DNA from: JAWVFM01 sp038237625
Lineage (GTDB): Bacteria; Actinomycetota; Thermoleophilia; Solirubrobacterales; 70-9
Assembly: GCA_038237625.1 (NCBI GenBank)
Contig: JBBRYM010000006.1
Span: forward strand, 88,454-152,453
Length of the DNA: 64,000 nt
Direction: 5' to 3'
The translations under genes and the position numbers were made by a program. The notes beneath the pieces were generated by a model. That model did no database searches, was not told the origin of the DNA, and was given only the letters and a program-made list of their open reading frames with translations. This document shows positions 42,020 to 50,195 of the stretch, in pieces (position 1 is the first letter of the stretch; each line of letters begins with the position of its first letter).

Positions 42020-44522
42020 GGTAGGGGCACGGACGAGAAGAGTGCCGGCGCGGCGAGATCAGAGGCATGACCGCTGGTTGGCCTCGGGGCGGTTCCGTGC
42101 TCTGGCTCTGATACTGGCGGGGCTCGCGGCCCTGTCGCTTCAGGTTTCCGTGACGGCGACGGCGGCGAGCAAGCCAAACGGGACGCCGCATGGCCGTCCG
42201 ACTGGCAGGGGCCCGGGGCCTAGCGGGGTCCGAAGCGGCGCCGGCACGCAACCGAACCAGGGCACCAGCACGGGGCGCAGCGGAAGCGACATGGGCCAGG
42301 TGAACCCTCTCCAGATCCAGGACCCGACATGCGGTCAGGGTCTGGGCAGCGGCGAGCGGCGCAACTGCCAAATCACCGGCACGCCGGAGGGTCGATACCC
42401 GACCTCCAACTACGGGTTCGACATTCACATCGACACGGGCCTCGACAACATCGTCGGCAACTTCCAGACGCTGCTGGCGCATTTGGCCGAGGCGATCTGG
42501 ATGGCCCTGCTGTTCGTCCTGAATCTGATTCTGACGCTCCTGAGCTGGGCGCTCGCGCTCGCGCCCTTCAGCGACAACCACGTCATGGCCTCCCTTTCGG
42601 GAGGGCTTGAACGCTTCTATCGTGCGTTCACCTCCCCGTGGCTCGTAGCCGCGATGGTTGGCATAGGAGCTTGGGCTCTCTACCGCAGTCTCGTTCAGAG
42701 GCAGATCGCATCAAGCATCTCGGGATCGCTCGCGAGCGTCGCCCTGATGCTGCTGGCTCTCTGGATTCTTCATCATCCACAGCCCACGGTAGGCACCGCG
42801 GCGGCCTTTTCGAATGCGGCGGCGCAGGACGTCATCGCGGCCCCCGAGCGCGGCTCTCTTTCCGACCCGTCCGCGTCCTACGGGAGCTCGATTGCCCGCG
42901 CATGGGACGCCATGACGCTGCCGGGATTCGCTGCATTGAACTTCTCGGATCTGGGCTGGGCACTGTCCGCACCCGATCCTCGCCTGCTCGCGACGGCGAA
43001 CAGGACGGTGTGCCTGGACAACGCGTACCTCGATCAGGTCGGACGATTCCGGGCGCAGCTGATCCTCACGGCATTCTTGAACGGCGACCCGATCGACTGC
43101 TCCAGGGTGGCGCGGTCGCTTCCCGCTCCGCGGACGAACGCGGAGATCTGGCTTCGGAGCAGCCCCGGCTCTCCGGCGAGGAACTCGCTCTGGGAGAGCT
43201 TCTCGGGGCAGTACCCCTACTCCAAGTACCTCACGATCCAGGGCGGTGGCGGAGCGTGGACCAGGCTTCCGCTGGTCATCCTGGTCGGCCTCGGGCTGCT
43301 CGGGGGGATTGCGCTCCTGGCATGGCTCGCGATTCGCATCTTCGTCCAGACGGCGGTTGCCTTCGTTCTTGTTCTGATCACTCCGCTTGCGCTGTTCCTC
43401 CCGGCGTTCGGTGAGCGGGGGCGGGCCGCCTTCCTTCACTGGGGCGGAACGCTTCTCGGAGCGCTCCTCTCAAAGCTTGTCTACGCCGCCCTCCTTTCGG
43501 TAGCGCTGTTCGGGACGACGGTGATCTCGGATGCCGTTCCCACCGGAGCGGGGGCGTTCATGGGCTTCCTGGTCATGTCGGCCTTCTGGTGGGCCCTGTT
43601 CCTGAAGCGGAACGACATCCTCTCGTTCATCTCGGTGGGGAACGGCGCGGGCGGGTGGGGGGCGGTCGGACGCCTGGGAAGCCTGTTCGCATTCGGGCAA
43701 GTGGCCCGGGTCGCAGGCACGACCGGTGCTGCGGCGAGCAAGACGGCCACCGTCGGCCGGAGGGCGGTGGCGAGGGGCGCGAGCCGGCACGTTGCGGCGC
43801 GCCGTGACGCTGTGGAATCGGCCGCCGCTTCGTCACTCGACCGCCAGGCGAGCAAGCGCCTGGGGGCGCGCTACACGGCGGCACGGTCGCTCGTGGCGGA
43901 GCAGGCCGCGCGCGAAGAGCAGCTGCGGAGCGTTGCCGGTGAACGCACCGACGCGGTGCGCAGCGCTCGAGAGGCGCGCCGGCTGGCCGAGCGCACCGAC
44001 GGTCCCGCGCGCGAGAGGCATATGGCCAAGTACGCATCAGAACGGCGACGCGCGGAGGTCCTAGAGGGAAGGCGCCGCGATCTCAGCGGACGAGTTGAGC
44101 AAGCCAGGAAGCCGGCCGAGCGCGCTCGCGCGTTTGTCGAGCATGCCGATGAGGCGAAGCGCACTACGGGCCGGCGCTTCCCGCCTGAGGCCGTGGAGAA
44201 GGAGCGGGAGGGCCTGCGGCGGGAGATCGACCGCCCGGTCACGGCCGATGTCCACGCTTGGCGAGTCGGCTTGACCCCTGAGCGGTACCGAGGTCTGTCT
44301 GGCAAAGAGCGCCGAGAGGCCCACGCCGAGGTTGATCGCCAGCTTGGTGAGGACAGGAGGGCCTTTGGGGCGGTTGCCGACCGGCCCGCGGGGACGGTTG
44401 AAGCGCCGCCCTCCGGCGGTCGCGCCCACGCGGAGCGGGGAGTGCGGCAATCGGAGGATGTCGGGCGCCACCGTCGACAGGCGCGGAGCCGCATGGCGGC
44501 GAGAAGGGGGCTCAGCCGGTGA
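42009..44522 (+). CDS. VirB6/TrbL-like polytopic conjugation protein
   Basis: 837 residues from a GTG at 42009 (an in-frame start 39 bases upstream is possible). It has a signal-like helix at residues 35-60, a linker with paired Cys (DPTCGQGLGSGERRNCQITG), and about six to eight membrane helices between residues 150 and 560. A basic, charged helical C-terminal region of about 270 residues follows, probably coiled-coil and cytoplasmic. This matches the large membrane channel subunit (TcpH/TrbL/VirB6 role) of Gram-positive conjugation systems. Confidence 0.75.
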   Translation: MSREVGARTRRVPARRDQRHDRWLASGRFRALALILAGLAALSLQVSVTATAASKPNGTPHGRPTGRGPGPSGVRSGAGTQPNQGTSTGRSGSDMGQVNPLQIQDPTCGQGLGSGERRNCQITGTPEGRYPTSNYGFDIHIDTGLDNIVGNFQTLLAHLAEAIWMALLFVLNLILTLLSWALALAPFSDNHVMASLSGGLERFYRAFTSPWLVAAMVGIGAWALYRSLVQRQIASSISGSLASVALMLLALWILHHPQPTVGTAAAFSNAAAQDVIAAPERGSLSDPSASYGSSIARAWDAMTLPGFAALNFSDLGWALSAPDPRLLATANRTVCLDNAYLDQVGRFRAQLILTAFLNGDPIDCSRVARSLPAPRTNAEIWLRSSPGSPARNSLWESFSGQYPYSKYLTIQGGGGAWTRLPLVILVGLGLLGGIALLAWLAIRIFVQTAVAFVLVLITPLALFLPAFGERGRAAFLHWGGTLLGALLSKLVYAALLSVALFGTTVISDAVPTGAGAFMGFLVMSAFWWALFLKRNDILSFISVGNGAGGWGAVGRLGSLFAFGQVARVAGTTGAAASKTATVGRRAVARGASRHVAARRDAVESAAASSLDRQASKRLGARYTAARSLVAEQAAREEQLRSVAGERTDAVRSAREARRLAERTDGPARERHMAKYASERRRAEVLEGRRRDLSGRVEQARKPAERARAFVEHADEAKRTTGRRFPPEAVEKEREGLRREIDRPVTADVHAWRVGLTPERYRGLSGKERREAHAEVDRQLGEDRRAFGAVADRPAGTVEAPPSGGRAHAERGVRQSEDVGRHRRQARSRMAARRGLSR

Positions 44523-45085
44523 GTCGGAATCAGCGCATCGGAATGCGCGGGGCGATGCTCCTGCTTCTCGTCGGCTACGCCCTCTACGTCAAGGGATGCC
44601 CTGGTGGATCCTCGGCAGGAAGGGTGACCTCGTCATATGCCGGTGCGGCAAGGCCGGACGAAGGGGGTTTGAGCCGCCGTCGGAGATATCGCGCGAGAGG
44701 GGACAGGGCCGCGGGGCGCCAGGAGTCGAGCGGCCTGACAGCCCGTCGCGCTCAAGCCGTCGGCGCAGCGTTCTTCGTAGCCCTGTCGCATTTCGAGCGG
44801 ACCGGGGAGGCCGGTCGCGTCGTCAGGGGCACGCTGCGAACGACCGCGAGCCGGGCACTTGCGCGGCAACTACTGGACATGCCGCCCCAACTCCCCGCCG
44901 GAGAGAAGCCTCGCGACCCCATGCGCGTCACGCGTTGGGTCTTCGTTCCAGGGGACGTCCTCGGCGGACGCGTCGTTTCGGGCGAGCTCGTGGGAAGCGT
45001 GAGTGAGGCAGGGGGGCGCGGGGCGATTCCCCTCGATATGCGCCGCGCAGGGCATCGCTGGCGAGTTGCCGGACTGGGGCGGTGA
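44519..45085 (+). CDS. Membrane-anchored conjugation accessory protein
   Basis: 188 residues, GTG start overlapping the previous stop by 4 bases. One N-terminal helix (MLLLLVGYALYVKGCPGG) leads to a soluble outer domain of about 110 residues starting TARRAQAVGAAFFVALSHFE and ending HRWRVAGLGR. The shape resembles an NTF2-like domain as in TcpC C termini, but similarity is weak. A Cys right after the helix could be a lipid anchor. It is in the middle of the transfer operon, so a structural role is likely. Confidence 0.55.
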   Translation: MSRNQRIGMRGAMLLLLVGYALYVKGCPGGSSAGRVTSSYAGAARPDEGGLSRRRRYRARGDRAAGRQESSGLTARRAQAVGAAFFVALSHFERTGEAGRVVRGTLRTTASRALARQLLDMPPQLPAGEKPRDPMRVTRWVFVPGDVLGGRVVSGELVGSVSEAGGRGAIPLDMRRAGHRWRVAGLGR

Positions 45086-46183
45086 ATGAATCGCGGGCAG
45101 TCACCGGCTCATGCTCCAAGAGGTGCCCGAGGCAGGCCATTCGCGTGGCTGACGGCCGGCGGCCTGGGGGTCCTCGCTCTGATTCTGGCGGTCGCCTCCA
45201 TGGGCGCGACGTCCCTGACGAGTCAGGCGCCCGCGGCGTGCACGGCTGGCGAGCCTCGCCCTGTGCACGGGGTGCCGCAGCGCCTCGCGCCGATCTATGT
45301 CGCAGCCGCCCGGCGGTTCCAGCTTGGCGCTCGTGGTCCGGCCATCCTCGCGGGGATCAACAGGATCGAAACAGATTTTGGCCGGAACGTTTCAACGTCC
45401 AGCTCCGGAGCCATCGGCTGGATGCAGTTCCTGCCGTCTACGTGGCGAACGTATGGCGTCGACGGCAACGGGGACGGACGCAGGGATCCGTTCGACCCGA
45501 GCGACGCCATCAATGCTGCAGCCAACTACCTGCACGCAAGCGGCGCGCCCGCGAATTGGAACCAGGCGATCTTCGCGTACAACCACGCGCTCTGGTACGT
45601 CCAGCAGGTCCTGGCCTACGCACGGCGGTATGGCGACTTGGGCAGCGGCGCAGACGCGGTCTGTGCCGCCGGAAGCGAGAGCGCTGCGCTGGACCGGGCC
45701 GTTCGGCTGACGTCACCGCGCGCCTTCAGGACTCTGCCGGCGCGCTGGATGGCCGGCGGCCGTGCGCTCGAACAGGTGGACGCACGCATTTATGCCGACG
45801 TTGCGTGGATCCTGCGCACCTATCACCTTCGGGTAGTCGCGGCGCGGGAGGCTGGGCACCACACTCACGGCGACGGCACGGCGGTCGACCTCGTTCCCGC
45901 TGGCTCCCAGGCGATTTCCCACTGGCGCGAGACGGCGGAGCGGCTCGCCCGAGACCTTGGCTGGACGCCTGGCTGCGGGCCATCCGGATCCCGGCCGGCC
46001 TGCAAGCTCATTCCCGCGATTCAGTTCGTCGGATACAACGGCTATCCGCAGCACGGCGACCCCAACCACGCTGGCTCGACTGCCCACATCCACGTTTCGT
46101 GGGTGAGCTCGTCGTTTGGCGCGTCGGCACTGTCGCCACCACCCGCATGGGTCTACGCCTTCCCGGCGCCGGGCGTCGCGTGA
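45086..46183 (+). CDS. Bifunctional peptidoglycan hydrolase (lytic transglycosylase + M15-like)
   Basis: 365 residues with an N-terminal membrane helix. Residues 75-190 are a MltB-like lytic transglycosylase: GINRIETDFGRNVSTSSSGA then IGWMQFLPSTWRTYG, with the catalytic Glu in IET. Residues 230-350 carry GHHTHGDGTAVDLVPAG and AGSTAHIHVSW, the His/Asp pattern of M15/VanY-type D-Ala peptidases. Conjugation systems use such enzymes to open the cell wall for the channel. The ATG begins directly after the previous stop, so it is part of the same operon. Confidence 0.8.
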   Translation: MNRGQSPAHAPRGARGRPFAWLTAGGLGVLALILAVASMGATSLTSQAPAACTAGEPRPVHGVPQRLAPIYVAAARRFQLGARGPAILAGINRIETDFGRNVSTSSSGAIGWMQFLPSTWRTYGVDGNGDGRRDPFDPSDAINAAANYLHASGAPANWNQAIFAYNHALWYVQQVLAYARRYGDLGSGADAVCAAGSESAALDRAVRLTSPRAFRTLPARWMAGGRALEQVDARIYADVAWILRTYHLRVVAAREAGHHTHGDGTAVDLVPAGSQAISHWRETAERLARDLGWTPGCGPSGSRPACKLIPAIQFVGYNGYPQHGDPNHAGSTAHIHVSWVSSSFGASALSPPPAWVYAFPAPGVA

Positions 46184-46202
46184 CTCGGAGCGGCTGGCGA
46201 GC

Positions 46203-46346
46203 ATGGTCGCCGAGATTCGGGCCTCCTTGCGCGGCCGAGGCCAGTGGGACTTCTTGCTTCGCACGATAAGCGGCGGCGGAGCGCCGCAGGAGATCGCTTC
46301 GCAAGTCCAACGAGCCCCGGCACACGCCGGAAGGAGGCCCAAATGA
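46203..46346 (+). CDS. Small ORF coupled to ssb
   Basis: 47 residues (MVAEIRASLRGRGQWDFLLR then TISGGGAPQEIASQVQRAPA). Its stop overlaps the ssb start (ATGA), and it fills the gap between the hydrolase and ssb genes. A GGAG lies 12 bases upstream. It may be a small DNA-transfer protein or only a coupling ORF. Confidence 0.4.
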   Translation: MVAEIRASLRGRGQWDFLLRTISGGGAPQEIASQVQRAPAHAGRRPK

Positions 46347-46702
46347 ACACCGTCAACCTGATCGGTCGCCTGACACGCGATCCAGAGTTGCGGAATACCG
46401 CAAACGGCAAGCCGGTCTGCACCATGCGCGTCGCCGTCAATGGCATGCGCGAGGGCGACGTCACATACGTCGACGTGGTGACGTTCGCGAAGCAGGCAGA
46501 CGCCTGCGCGTCGCATCTTGCGAAGGGTCGCGAGGTCGGCGTCACTGGCCGCCTCTCCTACTCGGAGTGGAAGGCCGAGGACGGCAGTCCACATTCCAAG
46601 CACCAGGTCATCGGCCGCGTTCAGTTCCTCTCAGGGAACGGCGCGGCGCCGACGGCGCCGCCTCCTGAGGGTGACGCGGAGGACGACGAGATTCCGTTCT
46701 GA
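46343..46702 (+). CDS. ssb: Single-stranded DNA-binding protein
   Basis: 119 residues. The OB fold starts MNTVNLIGRLTRDPELRNTA and the protein ends in the acidic tip DAEDDEIPF, the standard SSB C-terminal protein-binding tail. It is shorter than chromosomal SSB (about 160-180 residues) because the linker is reduced, which is usual for SSBs on conjugative elements, where they protect transferred single strands. It is the last gene before a strong terminator. Confidence 0.92.
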   Translation: MNTVNLIGRLTRDPELRNTANGKPVCTMRVAVNGMREGDVTYVDVVTFAKQADACASHLAKGREVGVTGRLSYSEWKAEDGSPHSKHQVIGRVQFLSGNGAAPTAPPPEGDAEDDEIPF

Positions 46703-46728
46703 TCGGGATCTCCTCATCCCTACGTGCC

Positions 46729-46757
46729 GGGCGGCGGGCGAAAGCCCGCCGCCCTTT
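46729..46757 (+). terminator. Terminator of the transfer operon
   Basis: An 11-bp perfect stem GGGCGGCGGGC with a GAAA tetraloop, followed by TTT, 26 bases after the ssb stop. The remaining 46758-47052 holds no supported gene and should contain the promoter of the next unit. Confidence 0.85.
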
Positions 46758-47052
46758 GCGTTGGGACGATCACGGCCGGAAGGTCGACGCCGAGCGACAG
46801 ATCCGGTGATCGGCGGCGAGAGTCCGCGGCCTGCCGAGGGGGAAGTCGCACCCATCTGGTGCGAGCTAAATATTCGCGACCATCGAACAGCGGTCGGAGG
46901 GGCGCAGGCCTTGGAGGGCGACGCCGACGAGGCAGATCCTATGAGTCGGTCCTTTGCAATTTTCGGGCCGAGGCCTCGTCAAGGCCGGTGTCCGGGGTGG
47001 GTCGGGTTGACGGCCTCCCAGGTTGGCACGCAGAGCGTGCTGAGGGTCGGCC

Positions 47053-47616
47053 ATGTCCCCCCGACCCACACCGGCCGACGCGGCGATCCTCCGAGGCACG
47101 GCGACCCGAATCGCCGAGGAGAGCTCCGGGATGCTCCGCGGCGTCGCATACAACGCAGGCGCGCGCGACGACCAGCTGGACGAGGCGGTGCAGCAGGGCT
47201 TCGCCCAGCTGATGAGCGCGTTTCCCGGCGATCCGTCGGACCTGCTCGGCGTCCGTCGCTACCTGGTGCGGTGCGTGCAGTCCGCAACGTGGAAGCTCCT
47301 GCGAACGGAGCGGCGACGGGCGCGGTGGCTCGTGGCCGAGACGGCTTCGGATCGGTTCGACGAGCGCGCAGGGGATGCCTCGAGGACCGAAGGCGTGGAT
47401 CCCGCGGAACCGCTCGAGCGGGTCGTCGAACGGGAGGCTCTCGCGCGTGAGCGTGAGCTCCTCGCGCAGCTGCCGGAAGAGTGGCGGGCTGTCCTGCTGC
47501 TGAGCGCCGCCGGTTTCGGGACTGCCGAGATCGCCAGCACGCTCGGCTTGTCAACTCGCCAAGTCCGCAAGCGCGTCGAGAAGGCGAATTCGCGACTACG
47601 CGAGCTTCGACTGTGA
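47053..47616 (+). CDS. ECF-like sigma factor of the element
   Basis: 187 residues with a sigma region 2-like part (QLDEAVQQGFAQLMSAFPGD, residues 40-85) and region 4 (LPEEWRAVLLLSAAGFGTAE then IASTLGLSTRQVRKRVEKAN, residues 142-182). It begins a second transcription unit after the ssb terminator, followed by an unknown gene, a Replic_Relax gene and an excisionase-like gene. It may switch on DNA processing for excision and transfer. Confidence 0.7.
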   Translation: MSPRPTPADAAILRGTATRIAEESSGMLRGVAYNAGARDDQLDEAVQQGFAQLMSAFPGDPSDLLGVRRYLVRCVQSATWKLLRTERRRARWLVAETASDRFDERAGDASRTEGVDPAEPLERVVEREALARERELLAQLPEEWRAVLLLSAAGFGTAEIASTLGLSTRQVRKRVEKANSRLRELRL

Positions 47617-47628
47617 AGGGGCCCGCTG

Positions 47629-48015
47629 GTGACGCGCGGGGTTCAGGAAGCTGTGTCCTCATTCGAGACCAGCGAGCGCGAATGCGACTTCGTTGGAACC
47701 CTCGCGGCGCTACATCAGCTGATCGGCTCGCGGGTGTCAGTTCGGGTCCTCGGCGCACGGGCCGCGGGCGAGGAGGAGGTCCTCATCTTCGCCGGCGAGG
47801 TTGAACGAGGATTCGAGTTGGAGCCCGGCAACGGCGGCGCCGTTGCCTTCGACATCGGTGGGGTATTGGTCTGCTTGTCCGAGCGGAGCTTGGAACGCGC
47901 GTGGCGGTGGGAGTGGCGAGCGGGTACGCGGGCGTGGCTGGGGCTCACACTGCAGTTCCGGGCAGGGATTGATGTGGAAATCGACGAGCTGCCCCGTTGC
48001 GAGCCGCGATGGTGA
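47629..48015 (+). CDS. Hypothetical protein of the element
   Basis: 128 acidic residues from a GTG start, 12 bases after the sigma factor. It is beta-rich (SRVSVRVLGARAAGEEEVLI, VAFDIGGVLVCLSERSLERA). No domain is recognised. The close spacing suggests co-expression with the sigma factor. Confidence 0.5.
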   Translation: MTRGVQEAVSSFETSERECDFVGTLAALHQLIGSRVSVRVLGARAAGEEEVLIFAGEVERGFELEPGNGGAVAFDIGGVLVCLSERSLERAWRWEWRAGTRAWLGLTLQFRAGIDVEIDELPRCEPRW

Positions 48016-48107
48016 GTTGTTGCTCGTCCGGGCGGAAGCTCGCCCCCTCTGTGCGCCGAGTCGAACGGGCACAAAGCCACGCCACATGCGCCTAGGTAAA
48101 GGGCGAA

Positions 48108-48875
48108 ATGACCACCAATGCGTCGCAGCTACAGCTCAGCAAATCAATCAATGCATCAGTCGTCGGAATCGCTCCGAGCAGCGCGGCGGAGCGTGACTGG
48201 CAAATCGTCCGGTGGGTCGGGCGGATGGGTGCCGCAACGATTGCGCAGATCGCGACGCGGTTTGGACTTGGTCGCACGGCCGCCTACCGGCGTGTTGCTA
48301 AAGCCAGCGCCGAGGGCCTGGTGGAGCGGATCGAGACGCTTCGCGGCCAACCCGCGTTGATCCGAGCGACTAGGCGGGGCCTTCGATTCGGCGCTGTGGC
48401 GCTGCAGCCCGCTCAGATTCGCCCTGAGCTCGTTGGTCACTGGATCGCTTGCACGGAGGTGGCGCTCCTGTTGGAGCGGGAGTTCGGCGTGGGGATGGTC
48501 CGCAGTGAGCGGGAGATTCGCCAGCTTGAGGCCGAAAAGGGGCGCCCGCTGGCGAGCGCCGTGCTGGGCGAGCGCCCAGATGGCTCGGAAATCCGGCATC
48601 GGGCGGATCTCGCGGTCAGCCTTGACGGGGCGGTGCTCGGCGTCGAGGTTGAGCTGACGCCAAAAGCGCCGCAGCGGTTGGAGACGATCGTGCGGGCCTG
48701 GAGGCGGGCCCGATGGATCGCTGGAGTCCGCTACTACGTGCCCGGGCCGGTGATCGCTGCGGCTGTAGAACGGGCGATTGCGAGGACGCATGCCGAGGCT
48801 CGGGTCGAGCTCCGTGCATTGAACGGTCTCACGACGTCAGCGCAGTTCCCCGGCCGCGGGCGTGAGAGGACATGA
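48108..48875 (+). CDS. Replic_Relax family protein (replication/relaxation)
   Basis: 255 residues. A winged helix at residues 25-90 (VGRMGAATIAQIATRFGLGR) is followed by a nuclease-like domain with HRADLAVSLDGAVLGVEVEL, a D...ExE pattern. This is the build of Replic_Relax proteins, found on actinobacterial plasmids and integrative elements and thought to process DNA for transfer or replication. It is the only relaxase-like gene visible here. The stop overlaps the excisionase gene by 4 bases. Confidence 0.75.
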   Translation: MTTNASQLQLSKSINASVVGIAPSSAAERDWQIVRWVGRMGAATIAQIATRFGLGRTAAYRRVAKASAEGLVERIETLRGQPALIRATRRGLRFGAVALQPAQIRPELVGHWIACTEVALLLEREFGVGMVRSEREIRQLEAEKGRPLASAVLGERPDGSEIRHRADLAVSLDGAVLGVEVELTPKAPQRLETIVRAWRRARWIAGVRYYVPGPVIAAAVERAIARTHAEARVELRALNGLTTSAQFPGRGRERT

Positions 48876-49147
48876 GCGGCTCATTGATGACCGCCGGTGA
48901 TGTCGCAGACCTCCTCGGGGTTCCGATCAGCTGGGTTTACGAGCAGTCGCGACAGGGGCGGATCCCGACCGTGGCCCTTGGGCGGTACCGGCGCTTCCGC
49001 CGGGAGGCGATCGAAAGCTGGGTCGAGGAGCTGGAGGTTGGACGGATTCAGGAGGGGCATGCTCCGAGCGTCCGGGGTTCGACTGGTCATGGCGGCAACC
49101 GAAACGGTCAGAGTGCCGGCCGGCGCGGGCTACCGCTCGCGCGCTGA
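48872..49147 (+). CDS. Excisionase-like DNA-binding protein
   Basis: 91 residues. The first 55 form an HTH_17/MerR-type domain: LMTAGDVADLLGVPISWVYE, then QGRIPTVALGRYRRFRREAI, typical of Xis proteins that bend attachment-site DNA for excision. A Gly/Arg-rich tail follows. It overlaps the Replic_Relax gene. In intact elements the integrase gene comes next; here none is found. Confidence 0.75.
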   Translation: MSGSLMTAGDVADLLGVPISWVYEQSRQGRIPTVALGRYRRFRREAIESWVEELEVGRIQEGHAPSVRGSTGHGGNRNGQSAGRRGLPLAR

Positions 49148-49153
49148 GGGCGT

Positions 49154-49381
49154 GTGGCCGCGAAGGCCGAGCGGTTGGCGTTGATGCTCAACGACCCGAC
49201 ATGCTTACGATGGCTCTTCCGAACCGAGGAAGACGTCGGTGAAGCTCTTGATCCGACCGACACGGCGGATGTCGCGGCGCTGTTGCCCATCTCCGCAGCG
49301 AGACGGAAAATGGATGATCCGGACAGGTTGTTCTGCCGACGGCGCACGAGGTGCGGGCGGCGTGTTGGTGGGGGACCTTGA
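49154..49381 (+). CDS. Doubtful small ORF in the expected integrase position
   Basis: 75 residues from a GTG, starting ERLALMLNDPTCLRWLFRTE and followed by an acidic stretch. The last 20 residues are Arg/Cys-rich and look non-coding. It shows no similarity to tyrosine or serine recombinases that I can see. Confidence 0.25.
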   Translation: MAAKAERLALMLNDPTCLRWLFRTEEDVGEALDPTDTADVAALLPISAARRKMDDPDRLFCRRRTRCGRRVGGGP

Positions 49382-49395
49382 GTAAGTTTGGGCGC

Positions 49396-49563
49396 ATGGG
49401 TGGCATGGCCATTGGGCTAATCTTCGGGGCCTTCGTCGGCGCGGCGTTCTGCAGCGATCCCCTCACGATGTCCGCCTGCATAAAAGAGCACGTGCCCATC
49501 GCAGCTGCAGGTGGGGCAACCTTGGGCGGGCTCGCCAACGCCCTGTGGGACAGGCTGCACTAG
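49396..49563 (+). CDS. Small glycine-zipper-like membrane protein
   Basis: 55 residues from ATG (MGGMAIGLIFGAFVGAAFCS, then a polar loop with two Cys, then AAAGGATLGGLANALWDRL). Two glycine-rich hydrophobic segments suggest a small two-helix membrane protein. Function unknown. Confidence 0.45.
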   Translation: MGGMAIGLIFGAFVGAAFCSDPLTMSACIKEHVPIAAAGGATLGGLANALWDRLH

Positions 49564-49721
49564 CCAAAGAACGTCGGCGAAGGACTCGGAGCGCTAGCCC
49601 GTCCTGCGCAGCTTGAGCCACCGCTGTCGCAACCTCGACGGGACGCTGTCTAGCCACTCCTCGCCGCTCCAGTAGCGCCGCGCAGCTGGGTCGTCGGTCC
49701 GGTACCTCTCCGAGGAATCGC

Positions 49722-49749
49722 TCGCCCTGGTCCTCGAGGACCAGGGCGA
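49722..49749. repeat. 28-bp perfect palindrome
   Basis: The half-site TCGCCCTGGTCCTC is followed without spacer by its exact complement. There is no T run, so a terminator is unlikely. It lies in a gene-poor stretch (49564-49876) at the right end of the element and could be a protein-binding site, a recombination site or the product of a foldback event. Confidence 0.65.
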
Positions 49750-49876
49750 TGAGGGAAAGGGGGTTGCCGAACTACAAGCCGCCTGAAGCCCCCGAAGAGG
49801 AGTTACACCACTTCAGACGACTTGACTAACACAAATTCGACTTGGCCGACGGTCCGGCGAGCTAAACTGTCTTCTG

Positions 49877-50188
49877 ATGGGCGCGACTAACTCTCTCGGG
49901 GCCTACTTCGATACTAAGAACGTTCTGCGTCGCGCCGACGTGGCAGCTACGCCCTCGGTCGAGGAGTCGAGCACCGAAGCGAGCGGCAGTCGCGCGATCG
50001 AGCTTCTGACCTCCTCTGAGTTGCCTGCCACGATGCCAGTTTGGCTAGGCACGAGCGGCTGGTCCGTGTCTGAATTTGCCCAGGCAGTTGAGGCGCTTCG
50101 CAAGGCCAACCTGATCGAGGTCTCCAAGGAAGGCGATCACGATCTAGTCCGCCTAACCGAGCTCGGGCAAGCGCTGCTTCCGGATTAG
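49877..50188 (+). CDS. Winged-helix protein paired with a membrane protein
   Basis: 103 residues. The first 40 are low in structure. Residues 42-100 read like a MarR-type winged helix (GWSVSEFAQAVEALRKANLI then HDLVRLTELGQALL). It starts with ATG and ends 7 bases before the membrane-protein gene. It may regulate its neighbour, or sense and pass a signal to it. Confidence 0.55.
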   Translation: MGATNSLGAYFDTKNVLRRADVAATPSVEESSTEASGSRAIELLTSSELPATMPVWLGTSGWSVSEFAQAVEALRKANLIEVSKEGDHDLVRLTELGQALLPD

Positions 50189-50195
50189 GGCAGGA

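Noticed and set aside
42329..43439. Long open frames in other phases across the VirB6-like gene and other transfer genes
   Set aside because: They are shadows caused by high GC. The chosen frames have membrane helices, known motifs and start/stop overlaps.
46729..46757. The hairpin after ssb as a riboswitch or regulatory RNA
   Set aside because: A simple 11-bp stem with a GAAA loop and T residues behind a gene end is explained as a terminator.
22630..49590. tRNA-Sec 3' end as the attachment site of the conjugative element
   Set aside because: No direct repeat of the tRNA-Sec 3' end is found at the right end. The only partial match (near 49572, minus strand) is 12 of 13 bases and in the wrong orientation.
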